A stretch of 64,000 nucleotides of DNA from positions 40,536-104,535 of the forward strand of contig JAUVWL010000015.1 in the NCBI GenBank assembly GCA_030604135.1, written 5' to 3'. A program made the position numbers and the translations under genes. Shown here one piece after another: positions 16,143 through 24,683 of the stretch (its first letter is position 1; each line of letters starts with the position of its first letter). The stretch is from Burkholderiales bacterium. Its GTDB lineage: Bacteria > Pseudomonadota > Gammaproteobacteria > Burkholderiales > Burkholderiaceae_C. The notes under the pieces are model-generated. The model was given only the letters and a program-made list of their open reading frames with translations. It was not told the DNA's origin and searched no databases.

Positions 16143-17645
16143 ATGAACGCCATCACCGCCCCCATCGAGGTTTCCCGCACCGCCCGCGCGGCCCGCCAGG
16201 CCGAGGTGGTGCGCGCCCTGCAGGCCGTGGTGCCCATCGACGCCCTGCTCTGGCTGCCCGAGGACACCACCCCTTACGAGTGCGACGGCCTGACAGCCTA
16301 CCGCGAGCGGCCGCTGGTGGTGGTCCTGCCGGAGAACGAGACCCAGGTGGCGGCGGTGCTCAGGACCTGCCACGCCATGGACGTGCCGGTCGTGGCGCGC
16401 GGCGCCGGCACCGGCCTGTCCGGTGGCGCGATGCCGCACGCCATGGGGGTCACCCTTTCTCTGGCCCGCTTCAACCGCATCGTGTCGATCGACCCGCGCG
16501 CCCGCACGGCCGTGGTCCAGTCCGGTGTGCGCAACCTGGCCATCAGCGAGGCTGCCGCACCGCACGGCCTGTACTACGCACCCGACCCGAGCAGCCAGAT
16601 CGCCTGCACCATCGGCGGCAACGTGGCCGAGAACTCGGGCGGCGTCCACTGCCTGAAGTACGGCCTGACCATACACAACGTGCTGCAGGTGCGCGGCTTC
16701 ACCATGGAAGGCGAGGCGGTCAGCTTCGGCGGCACGGCGCTGGACACGCCGGGCCTGGACCTGCTGTCTCTGGTGATCGGCAGCGAAGGCATGCTGGCCG
16801 TGGCCACCGAGGTCACGGTGAAGCTGGTGCCCAAACCCCAGCTGGCGCGCTGCATCATGGCCAGCTTCGATGACGTGCGCAAGGCGGGCGATGCGGTGGC
16901 CGCGGTGATCGCGGCAGGCATCATCCCGGCCGGTCTGGAAATGATGGACAAACCCATGACCGCCGCGGTCGAGGACTTCGTGCATGCCGGCTACGACCTC
17001 AGCGCCGAGGCCATCCTGCTGTGCGAGAGCGACGGCACGCCCGAGGAGGTGGACGAAGAGATCACCCGCATGAGCCAGGTGCTGCGCGGCTGCGGCGCCA
17101 CCGCCATCGCGGTCAGCCGTGACGAAGCCGAGCGGCTGCGGTTCTGGAGCGGCCGCAAGAATGCCTTTCCGGCCAGCGGCCGGATCAGCCCCGACTACAT
17201 GTGCATGGACTCGACCATTCCGCGCAAGCGCCTGGCCGACATCCTGCTGGCCATCCAGCAGATGGAACAGAAATACCAGCTGCGCTGCGCCAACGTGTTC
17301 CACGCCGGCGACGGCAACCTGCACCCGCTGATCCTGTTCGATGCCAACGACCCCGACCAGCTGCACCGCTGCGAGCTGTTCGGTGCCGACATCCTGGAAA
17401 CCAGCGTGGCCATGGGCGGCACCGTGACTGGTGAACACGGCGTCGGTGTGGAAAAACTCAACAGCATGTGCGTGCAGTTCTCCCCCGACGAGAACGCCCA
17501 GATGTTTGCGGTGAAACGCGCCTTTGACACCAAAGAACTACTTAACCCGGGCAAGGTGATTCCCACCCTGCAACGATGTGCTGAATACGGCAAGATGCTG
17601 GTGCGAAATGGCCGCCTGACATTCCCGGAACTGCCCCGATTCTGA
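16143..17645 (+). CDS. glcD: FAD-linked oxidase, glycolate/D-lactate dehydrogenase subunit (GlcD type)
   Basis: A 500-residue flavoprotein. The PCMH FAD-binding motif is RPLVVVLPENETQVAAVLRT, then PVVARGAGTGLSGGAMPHAM; the second FAD block is GGNVAENSGGVHCLKYGLT; the C-terminal cap ends with CANVFHAGDGNLHPLILFD and GTVTGEHGVGVEKL. These match glycolate oxidase GlcD and related D-2-hydroxyacid dehydrogenases. GlcE and GlcF are not next to it; they may follow elsewhere. A TAAACT hexamer lies seven bases before the ATG and no ribosome site is evident. Glycolate versus D-lactate cannot be told. Confidence 0.85.
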   Translation: MNAITAPIEVSRTARAARQAEVVRALQAVVPIDALLWLPEDTTPYECDGLTAYRERPLVVVLPENETQVAAVLRTCHAMDVPVVARGAGTGLSGGAMPHAMGVTLSLARFNRIVSIDPRARTAVVQSGVRNLAISEAAAPHGLYYAPDPSSQIACTIGGNVAENSGGVHCLKYGLTIHNVLQVRGFTMEGEAVSFGGTALDTPGLDLLSLVIGSEGMLAVATEVTVKLVPKPQLARCIMASFDDVRKAGDAVAAVIAAGIIPAGLEMMDKPMTAAVEDFVHAGYDLSAEAILLCESDGTPEEVDEEITRMSQVLRGCGATAIAVSRDEAERLRFWSGRKNAFPASGRISPDYMCMDSTIPRKRLADILLAIQQMEQKYQLRCANVFHAGDGNLHPLILFDANDPDQLHRCELFGADILETSVAMGGTVTGEHGVGVEKLNSMCVQFSPDENAQMFAVKRAFDTKELLNPGKVIPTLQRCAEYGKMLVRNGRLTFPELPRF

Positions 17646-17696
17646 GGGGCAAATATCACGTTGACCCGAGGTCGGGCTGGAGTAAAGTGGCAGTCG

Positions 17697-20600
17697 ATGA
17701 ATGCCGCCCACCCTCAGCACGAGATGCCAGATCGCGATGGCGATGGGCCACAGGCTTCCGTGCGCAACGCCGAGGTGAGCTTGCGCAGCGAGATCGAGGC
17801 CCTGCGCGCAGAGAACGAACACCTGCGCCGACGTCTTCAATTGCGGCAGGTGTCCCGTGGCCAGTCGGACCTTGAATGGTCGAGCGACAGACCCAAGGCC
17901 ATCAAGCCGGAGCAGGCGGAACGCCGAGGCACGAACAACAACCGACTGGAGTTCGAAGCGCTGTTCGAGACACTGGCCAGCGTATTTCCCACCGGCACCT
18001 TCCGAGTTGACGACCAGGGCGTGCTCACCCATGTCGACGATCGGCTCTGCCAGATCTTCGGTCTGGCCCGACATGAGTTTCCGGACTTCGGCTGGCTGCA
18101 ACGCGTGCACCCACAGGACCAGGAGCGCGTGCGGACCTGCTGGGCTGAGGCAATCACCAAGGAGGCTGCCAGCAACATCGAGTTCCGTCTGGTCATGCCC
18201 GACGGACAAACGACCTATGTTCTGACCCGAAGCGCGCCTTACTTTGACGCCCAAGGCCACTTGACGAGCCATTTGGGATTCGTACAGAACATTTCCCATG
18301 TTCGCGCGCTCGAAGCCGACGCCCGACTCAAGGACGAGCTCAACCGCCAGATCATCGCCAGCAGCCCGGACTGCACCAAAGTGCTCAGCCTCAAGGGCGA
18401 GGTACTGCAGATGACGGCTCAAGGATGCCACCTGGTCGAGGTGGACGATTTCGAGCAGGTGCGAGGCCAGGACTGGACCTCGTGGTGGCCGGATGATGGC
18501 CGTGCCCTGGCCCGTCAGACCATCGAGGAAGCGGTCGGCGGCAAGGCCGGCCGTTTCATCGCCTTCGGGTACACCTTCAAAGGCACGCCCAAGTGGTGGG
18601 ACACCGTGGTGTCTCCCATTCGAGACGCTGATGGCCAGGTGTCGCTGCTTCTGGCTGTCTCACGTGACATCACCGAGCAGCATCGACAGCAGGAAGAAGT
18701 GGCACGGCTCAATGCCGAACTGGAGCAGCGTGTCGCGGCCAGGACAGCCGAAATCGACCGGGCCAACGCCGAGATACGAGAAGCCCTCAGCTCGTTCCGA
18801 TCCCTGTACGACGACGCACCCTGCGGATACCACTCGCTCGACGCCGAGGGCATGATTGTCATGATCAACCAGACCGAGGCGGACTGGCTCGGCTATACCA
18901 AGGAAGAACTCGTCGGCCACGTGCGCTTCAGGGAGTTCGTGCTCCCGGACTACCGCCAGGCCGGCTGGGACCGGCTGCAGGCCATGAAGCAGGGCGAGAA
19001 GGTGCCCCCCCTGGAGCTGGGACTGCGGCGCCGCGATGGCAGCCATCTGCACATTCTGCTCATCAGCACGCCTGTGCTTGATGCACAAGGGCTGTTCCTT
19101 CGAACCAATTCCACCGTCATCGATATCACCGAGCGCAAGCAGGTGGAGGCTGCGCTGGCCGCCCAAAGCAGTTTCGTCCAGAGCACACTGGACAGTGTCC
19201 CCGTGCAGCTGGCCTTTTACGACCTCGACCTGATCTGCCGTTTTGCCAACACCAGCTATGCCCGCTGGCTGGGCCGTGAGGCCAGCGAACTCATCGGGCA
19301 GCACCTGAGCGCGCTGGCGCGACCCCAGGACTACGAGGCGGCCAGACCCCGCCTGCAGTCGGCCCTCGAAGGCCAGTCGGCGCGGTTCGAAGGGGAGCGC
19401 GTGTTCTCCGATGGCAGCACCTTCTACGCCAGCATCGAATACACGCCGTACTGGGAATCGGGCGAGGTACGCGGCATCTTCATCCAGTTGATCGACATCA
19501 CCGAACGCAAGCGCAGCGAAATGGCCGTGCAAGCCACCAACAAGCGTCTGCAGGAAGCGCTGCGCCAGGCCCAGTCGCTCTACAACGAAGCACCGTGCGG
19601 CTACCACTCGATCAACGCCGATGGCGTCTACGTGGACATCAATGACACCGAACTGCGCTGGCTGGGCTACACCCGCGACGAGGTGGTGGGCCGGTTGCAC
19701 GCCCGAGACTTCCTGAACGTCAAGGAGAACGACCAGATCTACCGGGACCGCATGCAGCGCTTGCAGCGCGATGGCTTTGTCGAGCCGATCGAATACGAGT
19801 TGCGTCGACGTGACGGGTCCATCGTCGACGTTCTGCTTTCATCGACCGCTGTACGCGACGCCGAGGGACGGTTTCTGCGGAGCAACACCACGGTCGTCGA
19901 CATCACCCAGCGCAAGGCGGCAGAACTGGCGCTGCAGGACAACCAGAGATTTCTCCAGGCCATCACCGATCACGTACCTGGTCTGATTGCCTATGTCGAT
20001 CCCATGCTTCGATTCCGGTTTGCCAACGCGGAACACCGACGGGTCTATGGCATCGATCCGCAGATGGCCATCGGGCTGCACCTGAGCGAGTGTGTTCCGC
20101 CAGAGGTGTGGGAAGACATTGCCCCACGAATGCACCGTGCCCTGCGGGGAGAGCCGCAACACTTCGAGGTCTGGCGCCAGCGCGTCGATGGCACGCCGAT
20201 GTATGTGAGCGCGACCTACCTGCCCGATGTGGTGGATGGACGGGTGGTCGGCATCTTCGTTCAGATCATCGACATCACCGAGCGCAAACAGGCAGAGGAG
20301 CGGGTTCGCGGGCTCAACGAAGAACTGGAACAACGCATAAGGGAGCGATCTACCGAACTGCTGGAGAGTGAACAGCGCTTTCGCCTCATGGTGGACAACC
20401 TGCGCGACTACAGCATGTTTTTCCTGGACGCAGAGGGCCGCGTCACCGACTGGACCGACAGTGCGCAACGAATGGAAGGCTACTCGCCCTCTGAAACGCT
20501 CGGCCGCCCACTGGGTGCACTGCTCGCCCCTGATGACCCGGTGCGAGGCGAGCAGCAGGCGGCCCAAATGCTGCGCATGGCCGCCTCGCGGGGGCAGCAC

Positions 20601-21545
20601 GAGTTCATGGACTGGTTGCCGCGCAAGGACGGTTCGCGCTACTGGGCACACTCGGTCCTGATCGCCCTGCGGGACGACGACGGCCAGTTGCTGGGCTACG
20701 CCCGGATCAGCCGCGACATGAGCGATGCCAAGCGGCTGGACGACCTGCTTCACAACATCAATGAAGAACTCGAGAACCGCGTGGTCGAACGCACCCAGCA
20801 GCTGGTGGCGGCCAACAAGGATCTGGAATCCTTCTCCTATTCGGTCTCACACGACCTGCGCTCACCGTTGCGCCACATTTCCAGCTTCGTCAGCCTGCTG
20901 GAAGAGCACCTGGAGGACAAGCTGGACGAGACGGGCCAGAAGTACCTGAGCACCATTGCCAGCTCGGCACGCCACATGAGCCAGCTGATCGATGGCCTTC
21001 TCGCTTTTTCGCGGCTGGGTCGCGCGGCGGTCACCGTGGCACCTGTCGACTTCCAGCAGTTGGTGAGCGCTGTCGTCAACCAGCTCGACCACGACACCGA
21101 GGGCCGGGTCATCGATTGGGTGGTCCCGCCTGATCTGCCGGTGGTGCAAGGTGATGCCCTGCTGCTCAGAGAAGTTTGGGCGAACCTGCTGGGCAACGCC
21201 TACAAGTACTCGCGTCCGCGCGAGCGGGCCCGCATCGAAGTGGGCTGGAGCGTCGATCCTGCCGTGGGCTACACCTTCTTCGTCCGTGACAACGGCGTCG
21301 GTTTTGATACAAAATACGCTGGAAAGCTGTTTGGGGTTTTTCAGCGGCTGCACCGGGCATCGGAATTCGAAGGAACGGGGATTGGACTGGCCCTGACGCG
21401 TCGGATTCTGGAGCGACACGGAGGCAGCATCTGGGCAGAAAGCCGCCCCGGGGAGGGCAGCGCCTTTTACTTCTCGCTACCATTTGAAGGGATGGAAAGC
21501 ACCGAGCCGGACCCGGATTCGGTACCCTCGGTGCTTGAGCCATGA
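17697..21545 (+). CDS. Multi-PAS sensor histidine kinase
   Basis: A 1282-residue cytoplasmic kinase with no clear membrane segment. An N-terminal coiled coil (about 20-50) precedes seven PAS-type modules near 80-200, 205-335, 370-485, 495-610, 620-740, 750-865 and 890-1010. Modules three and five are close copies (APCGYHSLDAEG against APCGYHSINADG). Coiled coils join several modules. The HisKA motif is SYSVSHDLRSPLRH with His1052, and the HATPase has the N-box ANLLGNAYKYS, NGVGFD and GTGIGLAL. It overlaps the response regulator by four bases (ATGA), so they are translationally coupled. The HisKA subtype is the bacteriophytochrome-like one that phosphorylates Rcp1-type regulators. Ligands of the PAS modules are unknown. 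Confidence 0.88.
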   Translation: MNAAHPQHEMPDRDGDGPQASVRNAEVSLRSEIEALRAENEHLRRRLQLRQVSRGQSDLEWSSDRPKAIKPEQAERRGTNNNRLEFEALFETLASVFPTGTFRVDDQGVLTHVDDRLCQIFGLARHEFPDFGWLQRVHPQDQERVRTCWAEAITKEAASNIEFRLVMPDGQTTYVLTRSAPYFDAQGHLTSHLGFVQNISHVRALEADARLKDELNRQIIASSPDCTKVLSLKGEVLQMTAQGCHLVEVDDFEQVRGQDWTSWWPDDGRALARQTIEEAVGGKAGRFIAFGYTFKGTPKWWDTVVSPIRDADGQVSLLLAVSRDITEQHRQQEEVARLNAELEQRVAARTAEIDRANAEIREALSSFRSLYDDAPCGYHSLDAEGMIVMINQTEADWLGYTKEELVGHVRFREFVLPDYRQAGWDRLQAMKQGEKVPPLELGLRRRDGSHLHILLISTPVLDAQGLFLRTNSTVIDITERKQVEAALAAQSSFVQSTLDSVPVQLAFYDLDLICRFANTSYARWLGREASELIGQHLSALARPQDYEAARPRLQSALEGQSARFEGERVFSDGSTFYASIEYTPYWESGEVRGIFIQLIDITERKRSEMAVQATNKRLQEALRQAQSLYNEAPCGYHSINADGVYVDINDTELRWLGYTRDEVVGRLHARDFLNVKENDQIYRDRMQRLQRDGFVEPIEYELRRRDGSIVDVLLSSTAVRDAEGRFLRSNTTVVDITQRKAAELALQDNQRFLQAITDHVPGLIAYVDPMLRFRFANAEHRRVYGIDPQMAIGLHLSECVPPEVWEDIAPRMHRALRGEPQHFEVWRQRVDGTPMYVSATYLPDVVDGRVVGIFVQIIDITERKQAEERVRGLNEELEQRIRERSTELLESEQRFRLMVDNLRDYSMFFLDAEGRVTDWTDSAQRMEGYSPSETLGRPLGALLAPDDPVRGEQQAAQMLRMAASRGQHEFMDWLPRKDGSRYWAHSVLIALRDDDGQLLGYARISRDMSDAKRLDDLLHNINEELENRVVERTQQLVAANKDLESFSYSVSHDLRSPLRHISSFVSLLEEHLEDKLDETGQKYLSTIASSARHMSQLIDGLLAFSRLGRAAVTVAPVDFQQLVSAVVNQLDHDTEGRVIDWVVPPDLPVVQGDALLLREVWANLLGNAYKYSRPRERARIEVGWSVDPAVGYTFFVRDNGVGFDTKYAGKLFGVFQRLHRASEFEGTGIGLALTRRILERHGGSIWAESRPGEGSAFYFSLPFEGMESTEPDPDSVPSVLEP

Positions 21546-22027
21546 ACAAGAACGCAGAAACCATTCTCCTGGTCGAGGACAATCCCGACGACGCTGAACT
21601 GACACGGTTGGCCTTGGCGCGCCATGGCCTGGACAGTCGCGTCACCCACGTCTCCGACGGCATGCAGGCCCTTGACTACCTGTACCGGCGCGATGGCTAC
21701 GCCGATCGCCCGGGCGGCAACCCGGTGCTGGTTCTGCTGGACCTGAAGATGCCGCTGCTCGACGGTATCGGTGTGCTCAAGGAAATCAAAGGCTCAGACC
21801 AGTTGCACAACATCCCTGTGGTGGTGCTGACTTCGTCGACCGAGCCCAGCGACCTGCAACGTGCCTACGATGCCGGCACCAATGCCTATATCGCAAAGCC
21901 GACCGAGTTCTCGCAGTTTCTCAACGCCATGAAGCACGTCTGCGAGTTCTGGATCAACATCAACCAGACCGCACCCCAGTCGCCTGGCGCAGGGGTGCGC
22001 AGCACGCAGTTCGGCGAACTGATCTGA
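21542..22027 (+). CDS. Rcp1-like single-domain response regulator
   Basis: A 161-residue receiver with no output domain. The acidic pocket is VEDNPDDAE (residues 11-19), the phosphoacceptor is Asp67 in VLLDLKMPLLDG, with Thr97 and Lys119 (IAKP) completing the site. The long loop between helix 2 and strand 3 (DYLYRRDGYADRPGGNPVLV) is typical of Rcp1, the partner of phytochrome-type kinases. The ATG overlaps the kinase stop codon. It probably passes phosphate onward or binds a protein partner; the target is unknown. Confidence 0.88.
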   Translation: MNKNAETILLVEDNPDDAELTRLALARHGLDSRVTHVSDGMQALDYLYRRDGYADRPGGNPVLVLLDLKMPLLDGIGVLKEIKGSDQLHNIPVVVLTSSTEPSDLQRAYDAGTNAYIAKPTEFSQFLNAMKHVCEFWININQTAPQSPGAGVRSTQFGELI

Positions 22028-22063
22028 CATCCGCTGGCGCCAGGCCGACGGGTCATCAAGACC

Positions 22064-23896
22064 TCACCAGGGGTCGATGAAGCGGCGCGTTGCCATGGCT
22101 GCTGAGTCGGGGCACCCCTGCAAACCCCTGAGCAGCCATTCGCGCGTCTGTGCCGGGTCGATCACAGCGTCGATTTCCAGGCAGGCGGCCATGCGCTCGG
22201 CCGAGCCCTTCTCAACCTGCTCCTTCAGCAGCTCGGCGAAGCGGGCCTCACGTTCAGGCCCTTCCGGCAGGGCTTCCAGCTCCTTTCGGTAGCCCAGCCG
22301 CACCGCGCCTTCCAGTCCCATGGCGCCGAACTCGGCCGATGGCCACGCAACAGTGAACGAGGTGGCGTGAAACCCGCCAGCACTCATGCCCATGGCACCC
22401 AGACCATAGCCCTTGCGGAGCACCACCGTGAACACCGGAACCCGCAAGGCAGCCGACACCACAAACAGGCGGCTGGCATGTCGGACATGGGCCTGCGCCT
22501 CCGAATCGGGACCGACCATGAAGCCGGGCGTATCGACCAGGCTGATCACCGGCAAGCCATGGGCATCACACAACTGCAGAAACCGCGCGGCCTTGTCGGC
22601 CGCAGCGGCGTCAATGGCGCCGCCCAGGTGCTCAGGGTTGTTCGCCAGCAGACCCACCGGCCGGCCGTCAAGGCGGGCCAGCGCGGTATGGATGCCGATG
22701 CCGAAGCCGCTGCGCAGCAGGAGCAGACTGCCCACATCCACCAGCCCCTCCATGACCCGGCGGCTGTCGTAGCTGCGAATGCGGTTTTCGGGCACGGCCT
22801 CGCGCAGCCGCATCGCATCGGGCGCCTGGGCACCCGAGACAGAACCGCGGAAATAGCCCAGGTACTGACGCGCCACCGCCACCGCCGCCGCTTCATCCGG
22901 CACCAGCACATCGATGACGCCGTTGGCAGATTGCACGACACTCGGTCCGATCTCCTCGGGCCGGAACACCCCCAGACCTCCCCCCTCGACCATGGCCGGT
23001 CCTCCCAGGCCGATGTTGCTGCCCGCCGTGGCGATGATCAGGTCACAACAGCCCAGCAGCGCGGCGTTGCCGGCAAAGCAGCGGCCGGCGGCAATCCCGA
23101 CCAGGGGCACTTGTCCGGACAGGCGCGCCAGGGCAGAAAAGGTTGGCACGTGCAACCCGGCCACGATGGGCACATCGGTGTCTCCTGGCCTGCCCCCGCC
23201 CCCCTCTGCAAACAGGACCACCGGCAGCCGCTGCGCCAGCGCAATGCCCAATAGTCGGTCGGTCTTCTGGTGGTTGCGGGCACCCTGTGTTCCGGCCAGC
23301 ACAGTAGCGTCGTAGGCCATCACCACCGTTCGACTACCCTGCTGACCCCATTGGGCGGCGTCAACAGAACCGATCCCCGTGACCATGCCATCGGCCGGGG
23401 TGTTGGCGATGAGATCGTCTTCGCTGCGTCGGCGACTCTGGGCCGCCACTGCCAGCGCGCCGTACTCGATGAAGCTGTCTTCATCGCAGAGGTCGGCGAT
23501 GTTCTCGCGCGCGCTGCGCATGCCCGCCGCATGTCGGCGGGCAATGGCTTGCGGTCGGGCGGCATCCTGGGTGAGCTGCCACCGAGCCTGCAGGCGCTTG
23601 AGGTCGCCTCGCAGTTCAACGGCAGCAGGCGGGTTCTGGGCCGGTAACGCTGTCGCTCCGCCCCGCATGGAGACAGATGGCGCTTGACCCAGCCGCAGCA
23701 AAGCCTGCCCGGGAGCGACCAGCTCGCCCTCCGCAGCCAGACAGTCCAGCACCAGTGCGTCGGCGTCGGCCCGCAACTCATGCTCCATCTTCATGGCCTC
23801 AAGGACAACGAGCACCTGTCCTTGGCGAACCGTGTCGCCGGGAGCCACCAGGCACTGCACCAGGAGGGATTGCATGGGCGCACAGAGATCGATCAT
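22064..23896 (-). CDS. Biotinyl-domain / carboxyltransferase fusion protein
   Basis: A 610-residue protein joining a biotinyl carrier domain (1-70, EAMKMEH with Lys36 as the likely biotin site) to a carboxyltransferase of the acetyl/propionyl-CoA carboxylase beta type (about 100-600: IEYGALAVAAQSRRR, VVLFAEGGGGRPGDTD, VPLVGIAAGRCFAGNAALLG, PVISLVDTPGFMVGPDSEAQ, YGLGAMGMSAGG). Most family members keep the biotin carrier on a separate protein or on the biotin carboxylase subunit, so this order is unusual. No biotin carboxylase gene is adjacent. The substrate acyl-CoA is unknown. CACAAT lies six bases before the ATG. Confidence 0.8.
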   Translation of the reverse strand: MIDLCAPMQSLLVQCLVAPGDTVRQGQVLVVLEAMKMEHELRADADALVLDCLAAEGELVAPGQALLRLGQAPSVSMRGGATALPAQNPPAAVELRGDLKRLQARWQLTQDAARPQAIARRHAAGMRSARENIADLCDEDSFIEYGALAVAAQSRRRSEDDLIANTPADGMVTGIGSVDAAQWGQQGSRTVVMAYDATVLAGTQGARNHQKTDRLLGIALAQRLPVVLFAEGGGGRPGDTDVPIVAGLHVPTFSALARLSGQVPLVGIAAGRCFAGNAALLGCCDLIIATAGSNIGLGGPAMVEGGGLGVFRPEEIGPSVVQSANGVIDVLVPDEAAAVAVARQYLGYFRGSVSGAQAPDAMRLREAVPENRIRSYDSRRVMEGLVDVGSLLLLRSGFGIGIHTALARLDGRPVGLLANNPEHLGGAIDAAAADKAARFLQLCDAHGLPVISLVDTPGFMVGPDSEAQAHVRHASRLFVVSAALRVPVFTVVLRKGYGLGAMGMSAGGFHATSFTVAWPSAEFGAMGLEGAVRLGYRKELEALPEGPEREARFAELLKEQVEKGSAERMAACLEIDAVIDPAQTREWLLRGLQGCPDSAAMATRRFIDPW

Positions 23897-23902
23897 GCGA
23901 CC

Positions 23903-23908
23903 ATTGTG
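23903..23908 (-). promoter_or_regulatory. -10-like CACAAT before the carboxyltransferase ATG
   Basis: On the minus strand CACAAT is followed by six bases and the ATG at 23896. No ribosome binding site is present in the gap. Inferred leaderless promoter. Confidence 0.4.
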
Positions 23909-24024
23909 CGACGCCGACAGCGCCGGACAAGGTCAATTCAGGGACAGTAAAGCGCCGGCCTGGAAGGATGCTCGCCGGCAATCTACGCGCCTGGCTGCCA
24001 CGCGGCCGCCGGCACGGGCAGCGC

Positions 24025-24330
24025 TCAGTCGTAGATGTCGGAGTCGGCCCACTGCGAAGACGGGCCTGCATGGGCCGTCTCGGGCACATTGAGGTTGAGA
24101 ACAAACACGACTTCGCCCCCGAAGCGCCCAACACCCAGGGTCTTCATCAGTTGTTGCTCTTGCTCGGGCTGTTCCATGCGCAGGAAGCAAATCGCCTGCT
24201 TGGTGCCCTCGTGCATGGCCGTAAGAATGTCCAGCCGGGTGATGCGGCCGAACTCGCTGCACAGCTGGTGCAGGGCGGACTTCAGGCTGGACACATCACT
24301 GTGCTCCCTCAGTACGGCAAGTGCGCTCAC
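24025..24330 (-). CDS. Small RRM-like hypothetical protein
   Basis: About 101 residues from a GTG at 24330, which has GGGAGA five to six bases upstream; an ATG at 24405 gives 126 residues and is also possible. The pattern VSALAVLREHSDVSSLKSAL, CSEFGRITRLDILTAMHEG, KQAICFLRMEQ, VGRFGGEVVFVLNLN gives beta-alpha-beta-beta-alpha-beta, like an RNA-recognition motif without clear RNP aromatic residues. The tail is acidic. It is divergent from the GGDEF/EAL gene across a 270-base A/T-rich region. RNA binding is only a structural guess. Confidence 0.55.
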   Translation of the reverse strand: MSALAVLREHSDVSSLKSALHQLCSEFGRITRLDILTAMHEGTKQAICFLRMEQPEQEQQLMKTLGVGRFGGEVVFVLNLNVPETAHAGPSSQWADSDIYD

Positions 24331-24405
24331 ATTGATCTCCCGGTGGATGAACCAGTTGGCTGACGGCGCCAGCCTTCGGTCAGGAAGAGCCGGCTTGCGA
24401 CCCAT

Positions 24406-24683
24406 CCGAGCGTTATCTTAAACCAATCGCTACAAAATGTATGGGAAACAATTACTTCTTTTTTGGGGAATATGTCACATGCGGAGAGATTCAACACCCA
24501 TTTAATTACTACTTTGGTAGCGACCGAGGCCGCCATGGGTGTAACAACCAGGACTTCATTTGCCGCGCTGCAACATAGCCTTGTTGCCGACCCGACACTG
24601 GCGGCCAGGGCAGCCTGCCCAAGCCTTGCCGCTGGCGCGACAATGCAAACACGCTGTCGAGCCCGAAGCTTCTTCTGAATCGG
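24406..24683. other. A/T-rich divergent intergenic region
   Basis: Between the RRM-like gene and the GGDEF/EAL gene. It has a marked drop in G+C around 24415-24530, with a T-run at 24465-24471. It probably holds promoters in both directions. A 71-codon frame at 24463-24678 has a Thr/Ala-rich composition and no family signature; I do not call it. Confidence 0.4.

Noticed and set aside
24463..24678. A 71-codon gene before the GGDEF/EAL gene
   Set aside because: Composition is biased to Thr and Ala, with no family signature; the region looks like a promoter gap.
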